A DNA stretch of 64,000 bases, taken from assembly GCA_036345935.2 (NCBI GenBank), contig JADWOT020000641.1, forward strand, positions 1 to 64,000, written 5' to 3'. Under the pieces are notes generated by a model, which had not been told where the DNA came from, searched no databases, and saw only the letters and a program-made list of their open reading frames with translations. Position 1 is the stretch's first letter, and the number at the start of each line of letters is the position of its first letter. The stretch comes from Taenia hydatigena. Its lineage: Eukaryota; Platyhelminthes; Cestoda; Cyclophyllidea; Taeniidae. Positions 34,171 to 48,540 of this stretch are shown here, in pieces. A program made the position numbers and the translations under genes.

Positions 34171-36462
34171 CGCGAGTAGAGTAAGGGAAGGCATTTCGCG
34201 CTTTCACCGAATAAGTGCTTTCGGCTGTGCACATCTGTCTGGTGGATATGCTGATTAGGGGAGACACTTCACCGAAGGTCAATTGACTGGAGGGTCGTTT
34301 TCGTTACGGCTTAACATCGAACTTTAGTCTGAATACTGTTGCAATTTTTAGCACTTTTTAGAACAAAATGATGTTAGAAAGTGCTCAGTGTTGAAAGGCA
34401 TAAAAGCAACACTCCTAATTTGCCATAATTCATTGTTAAGAAGACTCTTTCTGTTCGGCTCTTCTCCTAGAAGTTCTGGTTTTCCTTTTGCACAATAAAA
34501 TCATGAGTATTGCCATTGTGCTGTTCCCTGTTTTAGTAGTGCCCTGATATATATGAGCAGGCGGAGTGATGCGATGCTGTTCGCTCAAGTCGGCATCGCT
34601 AACCACAATGAAGCCACTGCTGGCGAGCGAAATGGCAACTCAAGAGGCGATAGACAAGGTGGATGTGGACGTGGAGGTGGGACCAAATGAGAAAGAGGGG
34701 AGAGGAGAAAAGGATATTGAGAAATAGCACAGGACACCCTGCTTCTTAAAATACCCTGGCAAGTGACGCTAATATTCGTGAAGGAATAGGTGAAGAAATG
34801 GAGAGAAAGGTATTGCTGTGTTCACTGCTAAAAAAGTCGACGCGCAGAGAAATAGATGCGGAGATGTGTGAGGAAATGGACCATCAGAATGCCATGCATA
34901 TAGGCTTGGAGAGAGGGACGGATAGGCAAGTGGGTGCGTGGATGATAGGCAGGCGGGAATCAGTGCTTATCTAAATGCTTTAGTCGAAAGCTCATTTACT
35001 GCTCTTCTCTCTTCCTTGTTTATCGCCCGCTTCCCCTCCACTCTCCTACATTCTTCAGTAAGTTTGCATTCTTCCACACTCTCCTCCGTTCCTTCCTTTC
35101 AATCGCTATGCAAACGCCCTTTTCACTCACGAGGACATGCCTCATCCTCTAGAACCTTGGCCGCTTCCTCCCTCTCTTCGCCGATCCTAACGAGCCACAC
35201 GACTGAGGAGGCGTCTTCACTACTGCTGCCGTCGTTACCTTCAACCCCAATTCCCACTCACTGATCCACCGACTAATGGATCGAATCTCTGACCTACAAT
35301 TAAAGTGCTCGATTGACTGAATAACTCGCTGATGCACTCATCCCTCTACTGCTTTGCTTTTGCTTAGACTGCTCCGCTGCTTGAATGATTGCCAATACAA
35401 TGATTTCGTGTTATAATCTGCAGTTGCTATAATGTGCTGAAGGCAGGGAGGGAGAAGGTTGACCTGGTCCGAGGAAGAAGTGACGCCACAGCACTGGTAC
35501 TCCAACGCCCACTAATTTGGCACCCTTCTTTAACCCACCCGTCAATCGAGGTGGCGGCACAATATTGCAGGCAAAGGTCTAGTAATCCTGCTCCCCTCCC
35601 TCCTCGGTTGCCTGGAAACTCAGTGGCTGGCGCAGTTGGCTTGTGGGTGTTTTTATTTCACCACACACAAGTTCCGATGTCTCACGCCAACACATCCTGC
35701 ACAGTTTAAATCCATTCCCAAGGCCAGGTAGTAGCACGCCACTCCTCAACAATTCATCATACACTCGACAGTGGACAAATTACTCTAAGACGCACCCGTC
35801 GTCTCTGCTTACAATCAACTGCAACCCAACAAAACAAAAACATTTCAATACGCGTTGAAGCAAAATATGCCGCAGATGTCACGCAGTCGCACAAATGAGC
35901 TACGGTCAAAAGTTCTTCAAGTCCCGATGGAACATCTCCATTACTACTGCATACACACCCATCACGGCGCCCGCAATCTTTCCTTACACCCAAGAAGGCA
36001 AAAGGAGACACAGAATTCGGGCAAAATGCACATCCATTTCATACACCGACAACCCACCCAGTGAACGTACAACAGTAGGGAAAATTCGCGACCCCACCAC
36101 CAGCACCTGTCAATTAACAAACTACCAATGCATTACATGGCCCGCCTCTCCGCCTCCAGCGCCATCCTCCGTGCTCTTCTTGGTAATTTTTTGCATCTGC
36201 AGTCGCCTCCTCACCTCCTATGGCTGAAACACACTCCGTGGGGGATGATGGGGATACGCTGACCACCACACCTAAAAGCAAAAGTCACACCTCCGTTAAC
36301 GGCACTACCTCAAAACCACGGTACCGAGGAAACAACTAAGACTTGATGCGGCTACCAATCTGAAATCTACTGTCGCATGGCAACCATACAATGACAAGCT
36401 TAACTATTTGCATTGGGCAGCGGCAAAACAGTATCATCAACCGACAGATGGACGTCAGACAA

Positions 36463-36481
36463 CACACACACACACACACAC
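36463..36481. repeat. (CA)n microsatellite
   Basis: About nine and a half CA dinucleotides in a row, immediately after CAGACAA. Confidence 0.9.
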
Positions 36482-37001
36482 AAATCGCAAAATCACACAA
36501 TTTGATGAGGGAATAAACGGCACAAAGTCACCAAGCATTTGCCTTCTACGAATTAAACGCACTTTGGCAATATGCCACCCCACTCACTGTAACACTCACA
36601 CATGTGGACGTCATTAAAAACGCCTCCTTGAGTAAGTTGTGCATGCGTGAAAGCTTGTCGATTACTTGCGTCGAATGTCCTCAACATTAGCCAGACGATT
36701 ATCAACCATATAACAGCTCCACAGCCACCTCACAATGGCTTCACCCATTGTTAAAGGCGACAGAACATGAACACCTTGTTTTAAACAAGCCGATGACAGC
36801 ATCTAGTTAAACTTGTGCAACATACTGTCTCATGGGGAGGTACTTACCAGACTACCACTCGGCACTTGGTTCGGTCTCGCGCGCCACCAAAACACCGCAT
36901 CCAGTCTTTCGCAAGCCGCGCTGCTTATGTCTTGTGTGGATTGATACTCCACACTGAGCCAGTAGTCCTCATTGTGCTATTTAAGAAGACTGAGAAAGTG
37001 T

Positions 37002-37019
37002 CAACGACGACGACGACGA
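37002..37019. repeat. (ACG)n trinucleotide microsatellite
   Basis: Five consecutive ACG/CGA units within CAACGACGACGACGACGAG. It falls in open frames on both strands, none of which I call coding. Confidence 0.85.
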
Positions 37020-39734
37020 GCTCAAGGGCGCTTCGTGCGGTCTCAGTGGACTCCCATGAATTGGCTTCTGCAGACGCATCCTCCCTTGCCAATACCACCG
37101 TCAGCAACGATGCATGCTGATAACAGGGTCACATAACCAACGTGAGAGCCTGATCAGCCAAATGCAAAAGTACTGTGCTGACAATTTTTGCGCCCAAAAT
37201 TGGCACCTTGTACTGTGCACTGATGTCTCCATGCCTATTGCGAAATGCTCCAAGAGATAAAATCACTCTTGCCATACTTTGAGCCCGCAACAACCTCAGC
37301 ACCGTGTAAATCCAAGTGACTGGTAGGTTTTTCCCACTGTTCCTAACAAATTAGGTCTCACCCGCCATAATCCCTCCTCACTAAAATAACCCACCATCCA
37401 ACTAACCGCCGGGACAGCTTCACCTGCTCCCTTTCACAACTGTTCAGCGTAACGAACAAACGTGAAATAATGTTCTCTCCAGACAGCAAAAACCCATCCG
37501 AGTCCAATTTCTGATTCTTATTCAATAAAAAACTGCTACATGCGTTTCCACATACGCACATACGTGTGCACAACTATAAACGAGTAAGCTCCATGCATTG
37601 CACATACATAAACCAGGAAATAACACAAGATACTTCTGTGCACAATAAAAGAATAAATAAAGAGAAGAATGAAAAGGCGCACACGTTGACAAGAAAAACT
37701 TAAATCTAAGTTCACGAAAAGGGCCTAGACTAGATTCTAAAATAGCTCTGCATCACTCCTCCTCATTCCCATCTTCTCAGCAGTAGCCCAATCAACATCT
37801 CAATTCAACAGCCCTCCTCAACGCGATAATAAGCTTGCCTTCCAGTTTAACACCAACCTCACATTCATTCATCTCGTCCGCTTAACCTGCGGTCGTGCGA
37901 CTATCCAGTGCTCAAGCCAAAAGAGGTGACACCTCTCACTATGCCATCAAATGCACCGACATCGTCCATGACGAGACCCACGCAGTGGGTAAAAGGAGAC
38001 GGCCATTAAAATGGCGCAAAAGCCTTAAATTGCACATCATTCCACAGGCTCACCACACAATGCTTCACGACCATGGTGGGTTCGTAGCACCTGGGAAGCA
38101 AAAAAGCAAAAAATGACAGAGCCGATATGCGAACACAGTCACATTTAAGACCGCTACAATGTGAAGTCTACGCAGATCTCTGAGTAGCCACCCTCTTGCT
38201 TCTGAGTCTGCCTCAACACCAACTCACGTCGGAAGTAAACCTACGATTAAGCAATTCCTGAGGTCCAACGCAACAAGTTCCGCAATGATAATATCAACAC
38301 AGAACCGTGGTGCTGTAGTCAAGAAACAATCATATTACGAAATATTCCTCATGCTCGATATAGTTCCTATTAATGTGCATGTTAAAGTCATGGAACTAAC
38401 GCACCCATTACCCTACACGAAACACAAGGGGACCCACAGGCAAGTGGAAAAATGCAGGTTGCTACACGAAGAATGCGCATCAAATCCATCACTCCACAAA
38501 AACGTGGAAACCTATGAAATCCAACCCAATCTTACCTGGGGAATGAATGAGCAATAGCGGCGGCGAGATTCGCGTGCAGTGCTGCTAAGTTGTAACTCCA
38601 CACTCAACAGAAAATGTCGCAGTAGAAACACGCACCCCTGCCAAATAAAAGATCAGCACCATCACGTATACAAATTAAAGTCCAATATTTGTTGAAATTT
38701 TCCAGTTTTGTACGAATGAAGTCCACTGCAGCTAAAATTCGAGCACACCCGCAACTAACAAACACTACACGAAAATGGAATTCCAGGCCGACCGCGCAAA
38801 AACCGTATGGCATAACAAACAAACATGATTAAGTTTTGTCTTTCCAGAGCTTAGTTAAAACTGAAAATTGCCTAATTTGTCTTTCAAATTAAAAACAGCA
38901 GTGAATACAGTGCTGGAATTCGACAGTGCTAAAAGGGTTGCGTACACGTGTTTATGCGCCATTGCATAAGAATGAGCGAAAATAAAACAACTAAGCAACT
39001 ATCTTCTAAACGATGGTAAGTGTAAACTGTACAACGTAGATATGAAAGCGGCTTTCTCGGTAACAACCCACTGCGACCACGCGAGCAGTGCTTCTCCACT
39101 GCTTTTTAAGTGCTTTGATTGGCAGTGGAGTACGATGTGGTGGAAGTTCAATATGGATGGGCAAACGGATGGCTTGCACGCAAGTGATACATGCGGCAGT
39201 GAAGCTGTGTGACACCGGGACTGGGCAAGTGTCAGTCAGGTATACAAGAATTAGGGACAAATTACTCGTTGCAAAACTAGTGGGTTCATTAAGAAGGATA
39301 GGCGAACAGATGGGCGTGTGCAAGGTAAATGTGCTTTTAGTAAGTTTCAGACGGTAGAGTCTCGCCACCGTTTATATCCTTTATGATCGTCATCGTAAAG
39401 AAGGAGTAGGATCGTCGGGGTAAGCAACTTTCCAATGCACCGTCCAGCTCTCACTACCATGAATCTCAGCTCAGTTGTCTACACTTTGCTGACGTTTCTT
39501 CAAGTTGAAGATTCAACTCATAGGCGTCAAAAACTAGCGGACTCATTCAATATTTGTTGCTAATTATTGACCCGCAATAACGGCGTTCGAGGAGTAAACC
39601 GTAAGGATTTTACATCCTGATGCCCCAGCAAAGCATGCCAATCTGCATGTCATAGCATTACATCGTTGCCTTCTGCTCATCCAATTTGTCTGACTAATGG
39701 CTTTATTATTTTTAAATTGGGTAATTGGTTCCGC

Positions 39735-39808
39735 ATAAGCCAGCGCAATATGGCCACCTCTGTGACCCTGACTAAAATCGGCAGTCCCAACAAACAAAGT
39801 ATTACAGT
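39735..39808. mobile_element. Fragment of the short LTR
   Basis: GGCCACCTCTGTG through CCAACAAACAAAGTATTACA matches the end of the 188-bp LTR at 29685-29736 in the same orientation. The rest of the LTR is not recognisable. It confirms the terminal sequence AGTRYTACA. Confidence 0.6.
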
Positions 39809-39809
39809 A

Positions 39810-42800
39810 ACCTTTGAACTGGACTTTTTTCATGCACAGTTGATGTCAGTGAATTCGAAACCATTGCCTCTTTCAAAGATCTTCGTTTGTTTGTGAGCAC
39901 AAAGTGCGTGGCAGTGCGGTTGACAGGTAGAATATAACAAACCACCACCCACTTGCTAGCATCTGAATCGAAATAGGGATATTTCCAACCACGCTTACTC
40001 TGTGATCAAATATCCAATTTCCTTCATGACTATACTTCACTTGTCTGCCAGAGACCCGAGACTGGTAAGTGCAATGCGCTGTGGAAGGCCTATTCGATCA
40101 GCAGGAAAGTGTTCGCCTATTGATTTTAAAGGAATACAACCCGCAAGTCAAGTATATTTTGAGAAGAAAATAGGCCAACAACTTCTCACTCGCCTTTGAT
40201 GGTCTAGTGACTTTAACGTGCATCTCGTTGCTGACTCATTCGCGCTATTCGATTAATCGATCAGAGCATTTGTCTTGAAGTCGTTGCGTATTGGTTAACT
40301 GGTCAAGCGATCGATACGATGTAGGACACTCGCGCGCACAAGCTCAGTTTTCGGCAGTTCATCGTCCGGCCAGGCGGCAAGTAAAAGCTTCCCCAAAGCC
40401 CAACTTTCCTCCTCTTTTTGACGGATCACTTGTTCCTACCTGCATTATGGGCGAGTCCATCGTTACCACAACGAAAGCATTTGCGAATTTCACCCAAACT
40501 GCAAATGAAGTTGCTCAACATGCTGCGCAGTAAAAGTGATCAACTGTCGAGCTTCAATTCATCTTTTATGCATAGCTTTTTGTAAATGTATAGCCAGTCT
40601 CACTCAGTTACTTGGAGCTTACTCCAACGTTTGCAAGTTTCTGCATCAGGATGAGCGAAAGTTGGCTTTGTATCCCCTCATTTTCCTCTAAGTTTCTTCC
40701 TTCTCCTTCTCACTTAACATTCTACTCTTCGTACACCTTTAAATGCGCAACCACTAGTGTTCGCATTCATTGGAAGAGTTTGCGGTCCCTCCACTCTCCT
40801 CTTTAATGTGAACCAGCGCTTTATCCAGGCACAGATTTAAAAAGATAACCAAGAACATAAGTTTGTCCATTGCTTCAAAATCCTCGGAGGTGAGTCGCCG
40901 ATTCCTTTTCCTACTTGTACCTACGTCACATTTACGCGTCTGTACAATACTTTTACGAGCACGAATCCATCAGTTTACATATTGCAGTACAACTGCTTGC
41001 ACTGTAGTCAACGAACACAAAGTCTGGCTATAGCAGATTAGGCTTGACTAGACTACGCTATCACTTCTTTCACCAACTGTAAATGAACAGGAGGACAGTG
41101 AGGTCAACTGAGACCTTTCCATTTTGTCTCTCATACATTTAGAAACAAGATGCACATGTAAAACTACTTGACACAGAGGCCGCAGCGGGGACAGAAAATT
41201 TCCTCCGCCTGCAACAAGGTCTAGCTCAGCGTCACTTCTTTAAACGTCTCATTCTTCAAGTGCTATTTTTTCCACTCTTCTATAGCACTGTCACTTACAC
41301 CAGGCATCATCGCGGCACATTAGGTCCAATTTCTTTAGTCCATTTAAAAAAAACCAGTAGGCAGGTGTTGTCGCGCGCGCTCACCTTGATTTATTGCACT
41401 CTGGCGGGGTCAGACCCCATTCGAACTCTGCGTCTTACTTACTTGTTTTCACTTTGACACTCTCCAAAGCAAATTTTTTCGCTTGAAGCTCTTTCTTCAC
41501 CTCTTACTTCTATTTTCCACACTGTAATTTTATAGAGCTCTGCACACCCTTCATCGACCCCATTTACTTCCGTCATTCACTTGCCACAGATTTGACTGAC
41601 CACATACTAGACTACACTACACTTTCCAGATGACCGTATCGTATGTCTCATTGCTAATCGCCCCATTTCATGCCAGTTTACACGTCTCCCACTTAATTCC
41701 ACCATTTCAACCTAGTACAGACCTCACTTATGTGGTCTCTACTCTTATTTGACTGTCGAGAGTGACCATAAAAATACCGATTTGTTCTTGGTTTGCAAAT
41801 CGCAGTTTGGACAAACTTTTGCTTGTCGCATTGCTTATGTCCACTCTTTTGTCCTTCAATCGGTCTATGTGACTAACCCATCACAAAACTTGCGAGAATG
41901 AGCAAATTTTTTGCTAATCATTAGTGGAAAATTCATTCACTGTGCCTTCGTGTGTTCATGTAGTTCTATATAAATACACATTGCAAAGGCTAAGGAATGA
42001 GGGGATAATGTACGGGGAGCTGAGACAATTGCGTAATCGGTTGTCTGTCTGACTGGTGACAAATTTCCCTCACTTCTGCAAATCGGTAAAATTGCTCCAT
42101 TGCAACGGTAGCTTCTGCCTGGTTAGTCTGATTTATTTGGTAGGCCTTCTCTATTCAAGCTGAACCATTAAAGGAGAGCAATCAGATTCCTTGACAAGGC
42201 AAAACTGACTGTTTCCTTGAATGAAAGTGGACTCTTCACAATACAGTGCATGTGGACAAGCCGCCATGTGCATTCGCAACGACAACATGCAACCCTTGTG
42301 AGCGATCATTCAAATATCAAAAAATCGAAAATTGTCTTTACCACAACTCGGCTGATTGCGCAGTTAGCCACTCAGTCGGTCATCTATCCAACCAACTGTC
42401 ACTAAGCAAGTAATTGTGATTCATTGCGTCCTCCGTAGAATTCGTGTTTGTATTGGCAATTGGGAACAGACTTCAATGCTATTAAGGTGTAATGCAAGAA
42501 AAGTTGTTGGCAACTCATCCGCAAATATCACCAGTGAGTGAACAACTGTGAATCCTTGGTAAGTCTATCTAATCCTCCACCTGTGTAAATCGTCAAAACT
42601 GCTTCAAAGATTGCTTTAATTGAACTCTACATGGATGTGCCAACTTTGAGTGTGCGATGTGGTCTTTCTTTTGTCTGCTCAATCCACATTACACATTGCA
42701 AGCGGATTAGCCGATGGCACCACAGGCGTGAAGATCTTCTGTAGCTAGAAATGCAACTAAAGCCAAATGCCCTTCAAAGCTTAGCGCCTGTTTTCGTTAA

Positions 42801-44600
42801 TCGAATGTCATTGCCATTAGCAATAAACGAAAATGCACTACAAAGTTCAACCATTTTGGCGGTGACAGGACGGGAATGCACCGCTCAAAATGCAAAACTT
42901 TACTTCCCCTCCTTTTCTGATTAATTGCGCTTCCTTAATCACAGGTAAGCTTCTTTGTGTTTAAATCTAGTTAGATCCCATGCTCTGAATTGCTAGAAGC
43001 CGCAATTCTTCGCGTCCGCGGCGTTACAGCTATGCAGACAGAATAGGGAACTTCACACTACCAGCATTTACTGCTTTTTCTTGATTTTGATTTGTTGGCT
43101 TTTATGTCTGCCGAGCAGACAAGTCTAGGCTCAGTCACAGTTACTTGCCATTTACGATGTCTTAAATGCAGCTGTAGCTGTGATCGAGATGGCGTTGAAT
43201 TTACTAAAGGTTCTGAGGACTTTGGGAAATTCAGGCGTTCAGGTGTGAATTACGCCTTAATTGGCAAAAGACGAAATGGCGAACTTACGTTGCAGGTTAT
43301 AGTGCATTTTAAATCCAACTGCCGAGTGTTTTGCTTGATATTCTGGAGCCTGGAAACCGCCATTAAGGGAGGTCAGGGAGAGTTTGTAAAGAGGTGGATG
43401 CGATGAAGTAGAATTTAGCACGAGTTAATAACTGCAACATAGCGCCACTATTCTGACCTCATTAATCAAATGTGGTCTAGTCCGAATCACTCTTTACCAG
43501 GTTTTGATTAATCTGTTGTTATTCGACAGTTTGGTTGGCCAGTCAGTCAGTGGGTAGTAATCCGACTCGTTAGCTGGCGCACCACTCGTCAACTCTATGC
43601 CTGCAAGTAGGTTAAGGTAGGCAGCCAAAAGCAAGACACTAGTTTCCTTCCGTATTGTCACAAATGGCACTCCCATCCTGTGATAATGTATGGATCGCTG
43701 TGAATGTTACCTTGACTGGAACACCTTCACTCCATTCCTCCCCATCACAATGGCATGACGCGGTGCCTAAAGCCTTGAAGTGGCATAGCTTACCTTGGCC
43801 TTTCAAAAAAGACTTAGCGTAGCAAATCTCAGCTCAGCTTTGTTAAGCCTGACACTTGATGGCGGTCCAGACATCAGCTACCTCTTCAGCCATCACTGAG
43901 CCAGTGCTCTCTACTTCACCCTCTCTTCTTCCATGCCTGCCCTGCCTTTGTCCTTTACCAAGGCCCATGTAGGACCAGTCAAACAATTTCAGTCAGCTCT
44001 CAGGCACAGTCTGGGCTGCATCGATGCTCACCTTGCAACGTTTGCAAGACAAGAATCAAATAATCCTGCCGCCGTAAACATAACTTCCTTCACGCTGCAT
44101 CTCACCACCTTGCCTACCCCACCATCTGCTTCACCTCCCTGCTTAATGTGTCAAGATTTGGCAAAGATACCCATCCATTCACCATTGTAGCACATTGGCT
44201 ACACTGCATTAGTTTTGCTATCCCCTTCCTGTCGTCAAGCATCAATTCATCTGTAACAAATCACATCCTTTGCTAATTAGCCCACTAGCAATATCGCTCC
44301 CCAAAACCACACCTGCACTGTCGAGCGCACTCATCAGTGCCACTTGACGCCGCACCGCGTGAACGACACTGGAAGAGCAGTCAAGCAAAATCGTTTAAGG
44401 ATCGGCAAATGATAAGGAAGTTGATCAACAATCCAGACTACACAAGTACACTGCCAAGAAGTTTTCCACCTCTAAACTCTCTTCAATGCAGGCCTTTTGA
44501 ACATATTTGTCCGTTTCGTTATCATTTGTTTTTGTTTTCTTTGACTAGAAATTTGGGGTGACATCATCGTATTGTCAATAGGTTTGATCATTTAGTGCGA
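39810..44600. other. Gene-poor region, nothing recognised
   Basis: No duplicated blocks and no family-level match. A Cys-rich 104-codon frame at 43092-43406 and an 80-codon frame at 40291-40533 have ATGs but no supporting structure. Composition varies from pyrimidine-rich to AT-rich. Confidence 0.3.
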
Positions 44601-44607
44601 TTCCGTA

Positions 44608-44940
44608 ATTTCATGGCAACTTGTGGATCAAGAAGTCAAAGTTAAGAGCCAAAGCATAGATGACTTGTCTGCCCCAAATATGCAACCCATTTCACGTGGT
44701 TCAGAGGTGCATCAAACCTTGCATGGCGGCGGCAGTTGCTAGCTGACGTGCGGCAAGGCTTTACCTAACTACCTTTTTGCAATGCAGAGATACATAAGTT
44801 TGCTTTTAACGCAATGATCCCTAAACGTGGGCAGTTTAATGGCTCACGAAGGTGGAACATGAGTTTGACTGCCTGAAGTGATGACACCTAATGAAGTCGT
44901 GGAAAAGTGTTCCTTAAAACCCACGTCAGAGCTATTGATG
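44608..44940 (+). repeat. Outer block of a locus-flanking inverted repeat, left
   Basis: Reverse complement of about 58800-59150. Shared markers include GATGACTTGTCTGCCCCAAA and GTGGGCAGTTTAATGG. From 44940 to 46860 the left side has 1.9 kb with no counterpart on the right. Confidence 0.7.
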
Positions 44941-46860
44941 GTCAACCGGGAGTTCACAACAGATTATGCAGGGGTTGAGAAGTGAGACAATCAGCAAGTT
45001 TTGATGGGTGGTGGGATGAGGTTTAAGAAACTATGGCAGATTAAGTCAGTGGAGGCAGATGATGGCTCGCCGAGAACCGAAAACATGTAGAAAAGCCCAA
45101 GTAGTGTCCGGCGTTCCCTCAGCTATCGCGGTAATCATTGATTCGCATTTTTGAAGATCTGCAGTTATTTAGCCAATTCACCTTATCGCAAGAAATCTGT
45201 ACGGACTACCACATTCGTGCCTAGTGTACAACGTACGGACTATGCATCTACCGTCTTAGCTCGCCCTCCATTCTAGTCAAGGCTGAGTGAAACCTCAGAA
45301 CTCTCTACCCAAACTGTCTATATTTCGTCATCGCCTTTCTCTCTCATTTCATTCTTCCCTTGTTTCATACATACCTGGCCAAATGTTGGCTTCATTTTCT
45401 ATGATCATCTACGATTCCATCACTTCATCTCTCTACACACTGCGCGCAGTCAATAAAATGGAGTAAGCCCTTTCTTTCTTTCATTCGTGCATCCACCCAC
45501 CCAGTCAATGAATGCGTTGCAACTAATTCAGTAACATTCGATCCAGAATAATTGCTGAAGTCGTAGACCCCTCTGTAGTCGCCGCACTCTTCAGTGGGCG
45601 ATAGAGGCTGTTCTGTTGTCGGACGCTTGAAGCCACCTGAATTGCAAACTTGCGAGTATTATGGTGACATCTTCATGAACATGCGACGGCACAAGTAACT
45701 GCACATACTAAGGGCCAGCTTTGCTCGCTCGATTATTCACCAACCTCCCAAGTTTTCATATACCATTGCCGCATTCACTGATGATTTGCCTATGCACTTG
45801 GAAGCAGTCTCTTCACCCAACCTTCCACCGCACAAGGAAGTCAACGCCCTTTCCCAATCATCGTTGAGATTCGGCTGTCAATTCTGAGTAAAACGTTCTT
45901 CACAATCCCCAATCTACCTACATGTTTGCATTCACCTCTCAACCTGCCAGCCATGGAACCTCAGGCAAGTTCTTCCTAACCCCATCCACTTATTCAGCTT
46001 CAGGATCAAATGACTCGCAGGGATTTAATTATGCAACTTTCTTGTTTCCAAATCGAAGTCTCGTGGAGACTCATTCCTTCGCTTGAGTGTAGGTGGAGTG
46101 GCCAAGATAGTTCGTGGCATGCGCCAGTTTGCGGACTTCAATTCATAGCCACCACTCCTAACATTCTACATTTTCGGATATACCTCGAATGGGTGAATTC
46201 TCGGCTAGAGTTCGGGCCAGATTATCACCTTCAATAGTACTCATGTGAGGAGCTAGACTACTGAGGAAGACACGTCTAGTCACTGGCAGTCGACCTATGC
46301 ATCAAAAATCTACTTTGCTGATACTAAACAAGAAGACCGACAACAAATGCATTCCTCGTTAAACAGCATGCAGTGCTGTGGTTTCTGGTCAACTCAACGA
46401 TGGCGTACAATGCATGAATGCCAAAGGTGATGGAACGTTGAACGGCAGCTCATCTGTCATTGATGGCACTGGTCGTGGTGGTTCTCAATCACAACATCGA
46501 GGCATTCACTTCTTCAATCGACTGAGTATTGTACAACCCGTGTTCGAGATGAACAAGTTGTACGTCTTCGAGCAAAACTGTGGACAGTTTCATCTCAGTG
46601 GCAGAGCGTTTGTGCTTAAACTCGTCCCAATTGGGTCACTGAACAAATGAAGTCATCCAACCTCCTTATTCAGCCTTCCTTGCACGCCCGTCACAAAACC
46701 TACTGTCCTTTTAGACCACTCGGCTCCCACTGCAGCTTTGCTTAGGTTGACTTTATTGGAATCCCTTACTCCCAAGAATCCACTTCGAGGCATTGCTGAA
46801 TCGACACGAAGTTGTCTACTTTCTAAGGATTAGTGAGCGATGCCGCCTCAAACCCAACGT
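44941..46860. other. 1.9 kb present only in the left arm, no gene called
   Basis: Separates two blocks that are adjacent in the right-hand copy (near 58800), so it is either an insertion here or a deletion there. The frame 46378-46650 is Gly/Ser/Asn-containing and unrecognised. I saw no terminal repeats or target duplication at its edges. Confidence 0.4.
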
Positions 46861-48540
46861 TCAAGTGGTGGAGCCTCTCTGTGTTCCTGTGATGACATCA
46901 CTGCAAGTAATGACTTCAACCCACACAACAGAACAAGGCAATTGCGTAGGGAAAGGAGCAATTGGCATGGAAGTAACGACTGAGACGGAGAGGGGCTGCC
47001 TACTGTTTGTGAGGACAGAACCTGCTACTACACGAGGTGTTTGCTCGTCCTTTCCTCGGAGAGAAAGCATTATTTAAAGCCTTGCTGGAGTTTTACCATG
47101 CTTCATAAAGATAAAGATAAGGCAAGTTGTGGAATAAGCGAAAAGGACTACGACAAGGTCTCAATAAGCTTATCTAAAATAAGGCCATCCTTAGGACGGT
47201 TTTGGCTAGCAAAGATGTTAGGCATTTGGGTTGCACTTAGCTGCAAGAGTCATTTTATCTGCATTTACTGCCAATATTATAGAAAAATAAATTATTTATG
47301 AATGTTTCACGCTTCAGCATGTAAAGGTTGCACTAGAGCAGTCAAGCGTGCACAAGACAGTGGTCCGCTCCTAGATCACACGGCTGATGCACACGCTCCA
47401 ACGCGTCAGCCGATGGTGCACGAGTCCATGTTAGTCCAGACACAGGCTCACCTAATCACCTCTCCGTCTTCACACTGACCCACATTATCTAATTCTTTCA
47501 GCCTCTTCGCTTCTCCCTTGTCTGAGGCTGGATGCAGAGTTGGATGCTGACTTGTGTTATGCATTCGTCGCCTACTCGTATTGGTGACTTGTGCGCGGCT
47601 ACCTAAGTTTTGGTTGCCTGCAAACTCATCTAACGTGAGGAATCTAACAGGTTCCTAAAACACTCATAAACTTAGTCACATGAGTCTATATCGACGCTGC
47701 AATAAACTGCCATCGGGACGGTCTAAAAACCACGACCAGAAGCAACAGTACAGTCTGCGGAGAGTGATGAAGGGCTGGCTACTACGCAGCTTCTTTTACT
47801 CCATTAAGGCGTAGTCTCTTGGTGATGCAGTATTGGCGCATGAGGTTTTAATGCCACCAAATTGGTTATGTAGGTGTGAAATTTCAATTAGCAAAGAATA
47901 CGCCGCCTCATAGCATAGTAACGACAAGATGACGGTTTGTGGCTGAATGACCATGCACCTTCGCTGAATGCTGAGTTATTTCCAACGATGACAATCCACG
48001 CCTCATTCCATCATTCAGTGATGAGTGCAACTGCGACTGCAACGCACAATCGAATGGCGTCTCCATAACTGGTGGCAGATAGTTGTCCTCCTTTCAAGTC
48101 ACTTCTATAACTCAGCTCATTGAAAAGCAATTGCTACCATCGCTGTTGTGCACAAATAACCTCAATTTCCGATAAAATGTTTCACTCTGCTTGTCACCAC
48201 AGCAAATTTCAGGCAGTGGCTGCATTTGTTAAAGGAGGAGATTGGTCCATTTTGGGCGTTTAATCAAAGTTCGATACACGGTTGGAAGGTGAGCCGTGCT
48301 TGTTGGTCACAGCTACAACTCGATCATCTCCTACCATGGAATCAGCCACAGGCAGTACAACAAATTTATCCACTATGTAGCACCAAGTGCTTGTTGACGT
48401 GCAGACCTTCAGAGGGTCGACTGCAGAATACAGGTTGAGCTTGACTGACCTGTAGACTGAAGTCAAACCTTTGTCACCAAAGAAGCCGAGGCCTTAGATG
48501 ACATCCATCTAACAGCATCGGGATGAAGTGTGGCAGCGGC
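46861..48540 (+). repeat. Left arm of the 1.7-kb inverted repeat flanking the minus-strand antigen locus
   Basis: Reverse complement of 56990-58800, once the short-LTR insertion at 58378-58560 is discounted. 47496-48540 is also a direct copy of 1-1060. It includes the R1 unit (47390-48540). The uninserted site corresponding to the short LTR lies at about 47122-47128. Confidence 0.75.

Larger units (their letters stand above)
34171..39730. other. Gene-poor region with simple-sequence tracts
   Basis: Contains a Ser/Pro-rich low-complexity frame (34938-35264), several C-rich plus-strand frames (35434-36227) and simple repeats. Opposite-strand frames overlap at 39006-39368 and 39088-39357. I recognise no protein family and see no exon chain that I can defend. 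Confidence 0.35.

Noticed and set aside
34938..35264. Ser/Pro/Leu-rich 108-codon frame
   Set aside because: Low-complexity pyrimidine-rich DNA; no supporting structure.
36463..37019. Possible CRISPR-like or structured repeat array
   Set aside because: Only simple microsatellites are present; no spaced direct repeats.
39006..39368. Overlapping frames on both strands (120 and 89 codons)
   Set aside because: Mutually exclusive, without motifs; likely chance.
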